The translations under genes and the position numbers were made by a program. Of a stretch of DNA of 64,000 nt, positions 33,341 to 42,454 are shown in pieces (position 1 is the first letter of the stretch; each line of letters opens with the position of its first letter). The DNA is from Coccinella septempunctata (lineage: Eukaryota; Arthropoda; Insecta; Coleoptera; Coccinellidae). Where the stretch lies: assembly GCF_907165205.1 (NCBI RefSeq), contig NC_058194.1:3720824-3784823 (forward strand), read 5' to 3'. The notes beneath the pieces are model-generated. The model worked only from the letters and a program-made list of their open reading frames with translations. It searched no databases and had not been told where the DNA came from.

Positions 33341-33380
33341 GTACAACATTTTCATGACCGGTTCACCCCTCGGTACACAA

Positions 33381-34118
33381 TATACTACCCCTCTCATTTT
33401 CATTTTGTCTAACTTATCTTTTACTGATGAATAAAGTCTGCCTATATTAAATTGATTTTTTATCGCGATCTTGAAGTGAGAATCTTTTAATATATTCACT
33501 AATTTGTAGGTGACATCTGGTATAGCTGGTAAGGACACATAAAAAATATCTGCTAAATTTGCAATTCGCGATTCATTACCTACATCATGTGTTCTTGAGG
33601 ATGTGTTGAAAACTAATCTGCTAATCAATCCTCTTGGATATCCGTTTTTTAACATCAAATCTTGAAGGATTACTAGATTTTTGTTTAATAGTGTGGGGTG
33701 CGAAATCTTAGTGATTCTTTCCTTCATGCCAACAATAAGATTAATTTTTTGTTTTAATGGATGATTGGATGAGAAATTGATGTATCTACCTGAACTGCTA
33801 TTTTTTCGATACCAATCAATCTTTAATCTGTTATCATTAGTTCTTATGATTCTCGTATCAAGAAATGGAACTGAATCATTTGTTTCCTCCTCCAATGTAA
33901 ATTTGATGTATTGATTAAAACTGTTAAAACTATCTAACACAAACTGAATCTGTTCGGCAGGAACCGCACAAAATATATCATCAACATATTTCTTTACTAC
34001 AGGGATCAAAAACGGAATTAAGGCCAGAACCTTATCTAGCACATAGTCCATCACCATTCTTGCGACAATAGGGCTCAATTTTAAGCCCATAGGTGATCCA
34101 AAAATTTGAATAAAGATA
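33381..34118 (-). CDS. PLE-A reverse transcriptase, partial (left arm)
   Basis: Open from FGSPMGLKLSPIVARMVMDY through KKYVDDIFCAVPAEQ (YVDD dyad) and PFLDTRIIRTNDNRLKIDWY to the insertion point within VVYCVP. N-terminal RT motifs are absent because the arm is 5'-truncated. Differs from the right arm by only a few substitutions (for example LLNKNLV against LLKKNLV). Confidence 0.9.
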
Positions 34119-34119
34119 T

Positions 34120-35130
34120 GTGCTAGTTAAGGTTCTGGTCTTAATTCCGTTTTTGATCCCTGTAGTAAAGAAATATGTTGATGATATATTTTGTGCGGTT
34201 CCTGCCGATCAGATTCAGTTTGTGTTAGATAGTTTTAACAGTTTTAATCAATACATCAAATTTACATTGGAGGAGGAAACAAATGATTCAGTTCCATTTC
34301 TTGATACGAGAATCATAAGAACTAATGATAATAGATTAAAGATTGATTGGTATCGAAAAAATAGCAGTTCAGGTAGATACATCAATTTCTCATCCAATCA
34401 TCCATTAAAACAAAAAATTAATCTTATTGTTGGCATGAAGGAAAGAATCACTAAGATTTCGCACCCCACACTATTAAAGAAAAATCTAGTAATCCTTCAA
34501 GATTTGATGTTAAAAAACGGATATCCAAGAGGATTGATTAGCAGATTAGTTTTCAACACATCCTCAAGAACACATGATGTAGGTAATGAATCGCGAATTG
34601 CAAATTTAGCAGATATTTTTTATGTGTCCTTACCAGCTATACCAGATGTCACCTACAAATTAGTGAATATATTAAAAGATTCTCACTTCAAGATCGCGAT
34701 AAAAAATCAATTTAATATAGGCAGACTTTATTCATCAGTAAAAGATAAGTTAGACAAAATGAAAATGAGAGGGGTAGTATATTGTGTACCATGTACTTCT
34801 TGCAATTTAAGCTATATAGGCCAGACTTCACAACAATTAAAAAAGAGATTAGTTCAACACAAAAGTGATATCAAAAATCCCAGAAAGAATTGTGCTTTGG
34901 CGGAACATAGTCGAAAAACCAAACATGAATTAGATTATAATGCTACCAAGATTCTGGAGTTTGAAAGTAATTTGAATAAGCGATCATTCTTGGAAATGTT
35001 TCACATCAAACGAACAGATAATGTTATGAACTCAAGAAAAGACATAGAAAATATTAGTAACATTTATTCCTTTTTAATATCTTATAAGAATGAGAGAATT
35101 GTCCGGGATATTTCTGTGAGTTCAGATTGA
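34120..35130 (+). CDS. PLE-A RT (C-terminal part) plus GIY-YIG endonuclease
   Basis: 336 codons, open. YVDD at residues 19-22, PFLDTRII in the thumb, then the linker with FYVSLPAIPDVTYK, VVYCVPCTSCNLSYIGQTSQ at about 220-239 (GIY-YIG: VVY and YIG) and the C-terminal LEMFHIKR block. The protein lacks the N-terminal RT fingers and half of the palm, so it cannot be an active polymerase; the endonuclease domain looks complete. It is the uninterrupted reference for the split left arm. Confidence 0.92.
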   Translation: MLVKVLVLIPFLIPVVKKYVDDIFCAVPADQIQFVLDSFNSFNQYIKFTLEEETNDSVPFLDTRIIRTNDNRLKIDWYRKNSSSGRYINFSSNHPLKQKINLIVGMKERITKISHPTLLKKNLVILQDLMLKNGYPRGLISRLVFNTSSRTHDVGNESRIANLADIFYVSLPAIPDVTYKLVNILKDSHFKIAIKNQFNIGRLYSSVKDKLDKMKMRGVVYCVPCTSCNLSYIGQTSQQLKKRLVQHKSDIKNPRKNCALAEHSRKTKHELDYNATKILEFESNLNKRSFLEMFHIKRTDNVMNSRKDIENISNIYSFLISYKNERIVRDISVSSD

Positions 35131-35419
35131 TTGTCTGTGATCTAACCTCAAATTTCATTCTATGAACTATTGTACATGCCACATTGTTAATTGCAATCCT
35201 TAATCTTCCTGTGTTTGATGATAGTTGACTAATTGAGTATCCTCTCAAGTTAAAAATCAGTCAGATTTCATGTAGTCCTTGTGTATTGTGACAGTTATCT
35301 TTTTGTTCGTTCTCAATAGATGCTGAAAAGAACTAAAAATTTTTCAAACTCAGCTATTCTGTAAGTTTCTTGAATGTTGTAGTTGAGGGATGATTTGTGT
35401 AGCTTATTCTTCATTATTG

Positions 35420-35463
35420 TAGAGTCCTGAAGAAGGTCCAGAAGTGGACCGAAACGTCGACCG
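35420..35463 (+). ncRNA. Hammerhead-like motif of PLE-A right arm
   Basis: CTGAAGA at 35427-35433, stem II GGTCC / GGACC with loop AGAAGT, GAAAC at 35451-35455, then GTCGACC. Stem I GTC / GAC. Predicted cleavage after C of ACGUC. One extra A between core and stem II. Confidence 0.8.
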
Positions 35464-35528
35464 AGAATAAACGTAGTTTTACATAATACAGCCTGTTTTG
35501 ATCCAAGAACCCATTAACCTTATTGGAG

Positions 35529-35531
<3 letters not shown>

Positions 35532-35612
<81 letters not shown>
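35532..35612. repeat. (TA)n microsatellite
   Basis: About 40 TA units between PLE-A and element E1. Confidence 0.98.
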
Positions 35613-35616
<4 letters not shown>

Positions 35617-35699
35617 CCAGCATACTATGTTGCGTCCATACATTGTCTTTGGGCCATACACTATTGCGTCCTGAATAATACTGCGTCCGTATACCGGAC

Positions 35700-37415
35700 G
35701 CAGCATTGTTTTTCAAAGTTTTCTCTGGTATTTCGAGGGATACAACGATAGGGGTGGTCGCAAATCGTGAAGGACGTCGAGAGCTATCTTTGGAACAACT
35801 ATAGATTTCATTCATCTTTTGATAAAAGAGTTATTCTATGTTGAAAAACATATCTCCAGACGCAGTAAAGTGCTTCTCATGAAACCTAAAGTATATTTTT
35901 AGTTCACGCAACTTCCGCTTCGGGGGCGCTTCAAATGATGAAAACTGATATACAGTCAATATACATCTTTCACACGACGCATAATGTTGCGTCCTAAATC
36001 TAGCAACTGTGTATACAAGTAAACCAAGTTGTATTTGCACAACTGAAATGATTTAGCTTCCTAGGCTCCAAGGTCATCCCGAAAGTCTGTTAGGTGAAGA
36101 ATTGGATTCTGTCTCCAGAGCAATAGCAGGTCCGATTGAAGTGCCCTTATGGTGTTCTTTTGACTGATATTGTCATTATTATTTTTTCGAATGAATAAAA
36201 ATTATAACTCACGTGAATTTTATTCCACTTCAATTAGAAATCAAACGATAACACTTTCCAGAGAATTATCGTCTTTATAAATTGACATGAAAGGTGCGTT
36301 ATCCGCTTATGCTTATGTCATCTCATTTCACTTGTGAATTAAATTTTTTTTATTCCACTGGATGAATAAACGTCAACTTCCCTTGTTGCTAGAGGCAAGT
36401 GTATTTGCCTCTTCATTTCCTTTAGTTTCCGAGCGACCAGGAACCTAGCTATAGAGTCATACGGTCATACAGAGCAGTTTTTGTTGATCGGTCGTCCTGT
36501 AGGCCATCTGGCATTTGTGAATTGGTGTATTCACCAGATTCTATGTTCTTATGTTGTTATCTACTACTTTGTTCATCGTCTTCAATAGAAACGATGTTGA
36601 ATTAATTGTTCTTGAAGATTGTGGGTCCCCATTTTGGTGTGAAGGGAACTTTTGTCCTTCTCCATTTTCTGTGTATATGACTCATTCTAAGCAGCTTGTG
36701 GTTATCTTCAGAAGATGAAGACGAATCTCTTCTAGGATTTTTCTTTACACTTCTGGTGATCTATATAGATTGAAGGTATTCATTGCCCACTCCAAATATC
36801 GTCTTTTAAATATCCCAATCTTCCTTACGAGGATTCTTGGTCTATATTGCTGTATCGATTCTAGTTATGGGTTTACTACCTGTGAAGGTTGTTTTGGGAA
36901 AACTGAAAGATCGTTCCTGTTCTCCTTCGGTGAATTATCCGTCTGGCTTATTGAGCGATATTGTGGGGTTGATTACTCCTCTTGCCATGACCTTTTGTAT
37001 TCTGAGTGCTGTGGGATTAGAAGTGACATTACCAAAAAATTAAAAAGTTCTACAAATTATGTAAACTTTTGTATATATGTAGTGTCCTTGTAATATATTA
37101 ATTAATAAGGACTGTCTGTCAAAGTGTATATCACAGAGATGCGAGATCTGATTGAATTTAGAACAAATCATATTGTACACAGATGACTGAAACAATATAT
37201 TTGTTCTGGGCGTAGTAAGGTTGAACAAGCGTACGGGTCTAGAACTTGGGCGTCCTACATGAAATCCTACTCTAGCGAGTAGATGTGCCATTCAAGAGTC
37301 CATGAAAAAACCTCAAACAAACAACGCCCTTCCTGATATCAAGCTTAACTGCACCGAATTTATTCAACAAAACATCATGATCTTACCCGAAAAAACTTCT
37401 CTGAACAGACTCCAT
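35700..37415. other. E1 interior, left part: unassigned
   Basis: AT-rich sequence. A frame at 36837-37043 (ILVMGLLPVKVV) faintly suggests a membrane transporter relic but is too short and broken to call. Nothing else recognised. Confidence 0.35.
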
Positions 37416-37419
37416 TAGT

Positions 37420-38001
37420 CCGAGAGCTGGCAACGAAATTCGGCAAAAGTTTTGTACTGGCGCATAATTTAATATGATTTAGTATTGAGGGTGTACATAA
37501 GTCAGCACCCACTCTCAAGGTCAGGTAGTGGAACACCTGACCCGGCGACGCGCTTTGATGTAGGTATATGAAATTACAACACACTCTACAAGTATTTTGT
37601 AATGATTGAAAATTGTCACTAGTTCATAGAACAGAAAACTTGAAAAAGTGCACAGATCTCATTTTAGTGAAACGCGGTGTTTCAGTACACCACATAAGTT
37701 GCTGCCTTGACGATATTGTTTCAAAAGAATTGTATTGGCTGAAACTGCATTTACTGCTCGAATATCATATATAATTTGTGAATAAAATATTCAGACCACA
37801 TATCAATAGAAGAGAGGCAGCCAGCAGTCACCCCAAAGTACGGATATTGTAATTTTATATAAATCAAAGAGCGTCGCCGTCAGATGTTCCACTACCTGAC
37901 CTTTTAGCGTGGGTGCTGATTCATATACACCATCAAAACTAACTCATATTTAATTATGATCCATTACAAATCTTTTGCCGATTTTCGTCGCCAGCTCTCG
38001 G
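37420..38001. mobile_element. 582-bp foldback MITE
   Basis: Inverted arms of about 155 bp at 37420-37575 and 37851-38001. Tips CCGAGAGCTGG and CCAGCTCTCGG; inner blocks CAGGTAGTGGAACA and TGTTCCACTACCTG. No coding capacity. A target duplication is not obvious. Confidence 0.85.
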
Positions 38002-38099
38002 AATATATGTCATTGTGATGTGTATGGCAATCGTATATTGGGTTTCAAGCAATGCATCCAAACTCCAGTTTGCTCGTCACAAATGTATTGAACAGCAAA

Positions 38100-38890
38100 A
38101 TCATGGTTTCCGGATCAGAAAATATCTGCAGAAAATACGCACGATGAATTCATACAATCTTGGCCTCGTACCAAGTAAATGATTAACATGAGGAGCAAAT
38201 GTAAAACTTTGATCAAAACAACGCCAAGATCTTTTATCTCCGTTTTTTTGCTCAGGACGCTGCCATCAAGACTATAACTGTACAGTAAATAGTTCTTTTT
38301 TCTGGTGTACGTGGCGACATTGCACTCAAAAATGCTCAATGGTAGTTGATTTCTGCCTTACCAAATCAAGAATGAGTCCACAAAACACGCTGCAGGAAAC
38401 GCAGTCTTCAATAGAGCCTATATCACCAAAGATTTTAAAATCGTCGGCATGAGTCCATGCACGAATAGGATTAATTAGATGCATCCTCACTTCTTCAAAC
38501 TTCCGGGAGTGGATAACTGGAGTGGAAGGCATCTAAAATTCCCTGATCGACTTTTTGTTCCAGATCGTAATGCGAGAGGTTTGGCCAATTAGTTTCGAAC
38601 TGTTGTAAGTTTTGCTTCAGATAGATCTTAATGGTGGATCAGTTCCTCTTCTGTTATTTTATATTCGATTATCCTATGGTCAGAGATTGATGGTTTGGTC
38701 ACCATTTCCCAGGCTTTAACACTTCTTCTGGAAGCTGCGTTGACCATTGTCACGTCCAGAACCCCTTTTCTTGCCCTAGTGACAGAACCAGGTGTTGTCC
38801 CCACGTTCTTGAGATAGTTCTTCATTCTGCCAGAGTTCTGCAGGCCAGAATAATCTCCAATTCAGTAACGTTATTAGTTCTTAGATCTGA
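38100..38890 (-). mobile_element. LINE fragment with internal deletion
   Basis: Minus strand. 38825-38630 encodes the endonuclease C-terminus (RKGVLDVTMVNAASRR, then SISDHRIIEYKI: the 'D.t' and 'SDH' blocks). 38480-38430 encodes ADDFKIFGDIGSIEDC (RT 'ADD' block) and 38339-38200 gives EIKDLGVVL. The endonuclease is followed almost directly by the end of the RT palm, so the RT fingers and most of the palm have been deleted. Confidence 0.7.
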
Positions 38891-39890
38891 AAATTCAATC
38901 AGATTAACCATTCAAACTTTATGCCCTGGGTATGAAGCCCCCTGTTCGAACATTGATCTTTTGTATTTTTCACTTTTCTGTTCTTCGTTCACTACCACAT
39001 TATTTTTGGCAGCGAAGGGAATACACCACAAGAAATTCTTTGAGCTCTTTTTCTGGCAGAACTTTATCGAGCTTTATTTATTATATTATATATTTATATT
39101 TTTTATTTATTTATTATTATTGGCATATGCCAAGTTGTTGAAAAAGCCTAATTGCAATATATGCGAGCTTTATCATTCTCAAAAACTGCTTTGGTCTCTG
39201 GAGGTACAAATGAGAGCTTTGGTTATTTGTCTATGCCATAAACTTCTCTCAGATGGAAGTAAGGAATTCGCATTGTGTCTCTCTATATACCCTGATAAAG
39301 TATGAATTCTGCAAGCGGACAAGATGTGCATAAGAGTTTTCATCGATCACGGCTAGCCCTGCAAGATGTTGAGGTGACCACTTGCATTATATTCTTCTTA
39401 TTCTATCTAGTATTCTAGTATCTAGTATCACTCCATCTTGATGAACAAATCCTCCTGTTTCCGACATCAGCTCAGCCGACTCCAGAAAAGCAGAAGATGA
39501 TTTTTACAGCAAGTCATGGTCTTTCAATCTCTTGAAATATATAAAGTATATGTTCACTCATATGATATTCGAATGAAAACTTCAGTTTTGCTTGTCTAAT
39601 CTGGCTTTCTAATATCTTTTGTTCTGCTGGCGTGATAGATTTTCCTACTAGCTTAAGATCGATTCATATGTCGGATATTAGCTTCTCCAAAGCACTTCAG
39701 CTCTTTGACTTCGATTTTATTATGAGCTACTATTCCCTTGAGTGGGTCTTGACATCTCAATAATCTCATTCCATTTCCAACTTTTGTGTATAATGTTGGT
39801 ATTGCAAACTTTGAAACCCCTGTCTTCCTGCATTCGAGGAAAGTTGTCCTTTGTATCGAAAAGTTACAGTTACAGTTTGTTCGGCGCATC
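38891..39890. other. E1 interior: unassigned
   Basis: AT-rich (39060-39125 is nearly pure A/T), with frames up to 114 codons but no motif I recognise. A minus-strand frame at 39653-39889 is of unknown origin. Confidence 0.35.
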
Positions 39891-39894
39891 TGTC

Positions 39895-40117
39895 GAATCC
39901 CCCAGACCTGCTACCGCGACCAAAGCGGTCTATTGTGGCACACAAACAAGCTCAAAGAGCTAAACTTCTACCTCCAGTGCCATCTTCCAAAGGGAAGAGG
40001 TGATAACAGAGGAGGAGTAGTTCATGAGTTCCCCTAGAACCAGCCTGAGCGAACCTTGTCTGCCGCTGGGCTGAGGATATGCTCAATGGTTTCGTCCTCC
40101 TATAAGCAAAGAGAGTC
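39895..40117 (-). pseudogene. LINE C-terminal relic, related to 9004-9610
   Basis: The DNA is clearly similar to about 9005-9170, including the blocks GACCAAGCGGTCTATTGT-like, AGCTCAAAGAGCTA-like and GAGGATATGCTCAAT, the last corresponding to the zinc-knuckle codons for IEHIL. Short and broken. Confidence 0.7.
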
Positions 40118-40899
40118 CTTGTATATCGAAGATTCATACGATTCATATTCAAACTCTTCTATCGAATTCGAGAATTTCATTCGCCGTCCATTTAACTACC
40201 CTGAGCGAGTAGTTTACTCTCCAGACTGCCAAATTGTACGTAGGATAAACTAACAACTGTGCAGTTAATGCATTCCTAATTTAAGGTATCTCCAGAGCAC
40301 CATCCTCTCACATTCATTTGTTATTAAAAAAACGAAAATGAAATATATAACGTTTTTAAAATTATTACATAATCACTAAAGCTCTTCTTGACAAAAAGAC
40401 ACTTAAAGAGTGTTTGAAACATTCTGAAATACGATTCTCTAAGTGAGCAGTCCACAAACTAAGGATGATAGCCATCATAAATATAGAGGTGTTTTGAAAG
40501 ATAAAAGTTGTAATAACTGGAGCCAATGTTATAATACGATCACGTCATCGAGTTCGAATAATCCTACTGTATCAGATTCTAAAACATATGTGGCAACTAC
40601 GCTGGACGCAACAACATGCTAATGGTGAAAGATTGAATAAAATTCGGACGCAGCATTGTGCTACATATGAAAACAAAATATACGCCGGGCGCACTAATGG
40701 TAGGACCATGAAAGGACGCAATAATGTGCGTATATCAACTTCTTTATTAATGAAGATATTTGAGATCTGAAACGACCAAACTACGTAACTTTTTGCGTAG
40801 ATTAATATACTTCGATCAGATTCCACCTAGGTAGCGTATTTCTGGGAGACGCAATAAGGTTGCCTTTTGAAAGGACGCAATAAAGTATGCCAGATGTAA

Positions 40900-40920
40900 A
40901 TATATATATATATATATATA
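40900..40920. repeat. (TA)n microsatellite
   Basis: About 10 TA units between E1 and the truncated non-LTR element. Confidence 0.97.
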
Positions 40921-41370
40921 CTGGGATCAGACCGTGGTGACTGACAGGGGTGCGGAGCACAACAGGCCGGACATGGTGGTGTGGAATAAGACCAAGAAAA
41001 CCGCACATATCATCGATTTTTCGGTGCCCCTGGATAACAACTTGTCAAAGGCATATGGGGAGAAGATCACCAAATATAACGTCCTCGCTCGTCAGATCAG
41101 AGACATGTGGAAGTTGAAGTCGGTCACAATACTTCCCTTGATCATTAGCGCCAATGGGCTGGTCCACCGAAAAAGTTCCGCACATATAGAAGAACTTAAC
41201 CTGCCTCCAAACACCATAGCATGGATGCAGAAGGCCGTAATACTGGGAACGGTTGGCATAATCCGACAGGCTATATATCCTTATTAGTGACTAGGAAGGT
41301 TGCCCTTGGCTCACGGGTCCGGGTAACCTGGTGAATCCCACAACTGTGTGAAATTTAAAAAAAAAAAAAA
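40921..41370 (+). mobile_element. 5'-truncated non-LTR retrotransposon tail with poly(A)
   Basis: Starts abruptly in coding sequence, has a stop at 41287, a 65-bp 3' UTR and about 16 A's (41357-41371). It is bordered by TA repeats on both sides, which probably hide the target duplication. Confidence 0.85.
40934..41287 (+). CDS. Non-LTR polyprotein, C-terminal domain
   Basis: 117 codons. RPDMVVWNKTKKTAHIIDFS followed by VPLDNNLSKAYGEKITKY, MWKLKSVTILPLIISANGLV and AVILGTVGIIRQ. These blocks ('rPDi.v.dk..k...iiDiavP.d.nl...e.eK..KY..La.ei...w' and 'ivPivig..G') form the C-terminal region of a widespread animal non-LTR type in which a PD-(D/E)xK-like nuclease fold has been suggested. The RT is absent from this copy. 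Confidence 0.7.
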   Translation: MVTDRGAEHNRPDMVVWNKTKKTAHIIDFSVPLDNNLSKAYGEKITKYNVLARQIRDMWKLKSVTILPLIISANGLVHRKSSAHIEELNLPPNTIAWMQKAVILGTVGIIRQAIYPY

Positions 41371-41383
41371 ATATATATATATA
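41371..41383. repeat. (TA)n microsatellite
   Basis: Six TA units between the non-LTR poly(A) tail and the foldback element. Confidence 0.9.
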
Positions 41384-42133
41384 CCGGGTGTCCCAGAGCT
41401 TTTAGGCCAGCAGATATCTCAGTTACCTGCGGAAAAAAAAAATTGAAAAAAATACTTGTCGTAGGAGACCATACGCTCTTTCATGCAGCATAGCAAAATC
41501 CACCCCCTGACAAACAACCCCCGAGAAACCACCCCTAACTTTTGTTTTTCAAATGGCACCCCCATGTTTGTTTGGCTTCAACTGACAGCTCTTTTTAATT
41601 CTCAATCAATGATATATCATAATATGTAGTTGTAAAGATAGTCACTCGATAAAATTGAATTCGTTAGTGGGTACTGTTAATTGGACTGATCGAATTAGTC
41701 CACATTGTAGAGACAAGAAAAAGTGGATGTTGAAAAAAAAGAGTCAATAAAATGTTAGAACTTTTTGTTTATTATACTTTATGTTATAAAACATTTTCTT
41801 TAGTATAATGTTGCAGTAACAATACAGCTGAGCGTATAAATTCGTATTTCATTTGTATTTTTATTTTCCATAATTCTGCATGCCATTCTAGCTACCATGA
41901 TACATCATTGAATGAGAAATGAAAAAAACTGTAAGTTGAAGCACAACAAACATGGGGGTGCCATTTGAAAAACAAAAGTTAGGGGTGGTTTCTCGGGGGT
42001 TGTTTGTCAGGGGGTGGATTTTGCTATGCTGCATGAGAGAGCGTATGGTCTCCTATGACAAGTATTTTTTTCAATTTTTTTTTTTCCGCAGGTAACTGAG
42101 ATATTTGCTGGCCTGAAAGCTCTGGGACACCCG
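41384..42133. mobile_element. 750-bp foldback MITE in (TA)n
   Basis: Arms of about 190 bp, nearly perfect: tips CCGGGTGTCCCAGAGCTTT and its complement; inner blocks TGAGATATYTGCTGGCC-type and CAAAAGTTAGGGGTGG. TA repeats on both sides. The CGGGTGTCCC tip and TA context fit a Tc1/mariner-type MITE. Confidence 0.88.
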
Positions 42134-42146
42134 GTATATATATATA
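42134..42146. repeat. (TA)n microsatellite
   Basis: Short TA run between the foldback element and PLE-B. Confidence 0.9.
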
Positions 42147-42214
42147 TTCAGTTTTTTAGTTAAGGGTATAACGACTAATTTGATGGGAGAATTTTAAGTC
42201 AAACTCTTCATTCT

Positions 42215-42259
42215 ATGCCAAGCTTTCGAATATTTATTTTATTCTTCATCAGGGCTTCT
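42215..42259 (-). ncRNA. Hammerhead-like motif of PLE-B left arm
   Basis: On the minus strand CTGATGA (42252-42246) and GAAA (42227-42224) enclose stem II GAATA / TATTC with a 7-base A/T loop. Stem I GCC / GGC. AGCU between would be the minimal stem III. Mirror of 47066-47110. Confidence 0.8.
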
Positions 42260-42454
42260 GAAATACAAACATATACATAAATTTTACAATTCATTTTTGT
42301 TGAGGTTATATAATATAGGAGCTCTCCAAAGCTTAGAACATTTGGTCTTTAAACATAAAATCAATTTTACTGGACATCACCGAGTTACCGAACAAATATT
42401 TTTTGATTATTTACTTATTGTGTCAATTCAGTATTTCTATATGACACTTGACAT

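Larger units (their letters stand above)
30288..33372. mobile_element. 3,085-bp DNA transposon with 17-bp TIR, 8-bp TSD and GAATTG arrays
   Basis: The element splits PLE-A exactly: both sides carry the 8-bp duplication GTACACAA (30280-30287 and 33373-33380), and the uninterrupted right arm shows the empty site. TIRs are a perfect 17 bp: CGAGGGGTGAACCGGTC (30288-30304) and its complement (33356-33372). Just inside each end are arrays of GAATTG: about 17 copies in 30305-30480 and about 19 in 33131-33340, in the same orientation; four more lie near 30955-31005. No transposase is recognisable, so it is non-autonomous. 8-bp duplication and G-rich tips suggest hAT-type. Confidence 0.92.
29513..34118 (-). 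mobile_element. PLE-A left arm (minus), split by a transposon
   Basis: 5'-truncated PLE reading leftward: RT (34118-33381), then after the 3,085-bp insertion the GIY-YIG domain (30287-29939), 3' UTR and hammerhead motif (29605-29650). Nearly identical to the right arm 34119-35530; the two meet head-to-head with no spacer near 34118, forming a palindrome of about 1.4 kb per arm once the insertion is removed. The left arm extends about 90 bp further 5' in the RT (FGSPMGLKLSPIVARMVMDY) than the right. Confidence 0.92.
34119..35530 (+). mobile_element. PLE-A right arm (plus)
   Basis: Starts at the head-to-head junction, contains the open frame 34120-35130, a 3' UTR and the hammerhead motif at 35420-35463, and ends near ACCTTATTGGAGAG before (TA)n. 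The same end sequence, inverted, borders the TA array at 29511. Confidence 0.92.
35613..40899. mobile_element. Element E1: 5.3-kb TIR element bounded by (TA)n, TTGCGTCC motifs
   Basis: Left end TTTATCCAGCATACTATG then TTGCGTCC; right end, complemented, TTTACATCTGGCATACTT then TATTGCGTCC: an imperfect TIR of about 28 bp with the core GCATACTWTRTTGCGTCC. The motif TTGCGTCC (or GCGTCC) recurs near the left end (35633, 35665, 35684, 35989) and its complement GGACGCA near the right end (40603, 40648, 40715, 40873, with variants at 40685 and 40849). Both sides lie directly in TA arrays. No transposase; the interior is a collection of older TE fragments. Confidence 0.6.

Noticed and set aside
30303..33345. 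GAATTG arrays as a CRISPR-like or satellite locus
   Set aside because: Spacers are only 3-6 bases and the arrays are tied to the ends of one transposon; neither a CRISPR array nor a free satellite.
36816..37093. Possible ZIP-type zinc transporter relic (ILVMGLLPVKVV)
   Set aside because: One short hydrophobic block in one frame only; no second conserved block without assuming several frameshifts.
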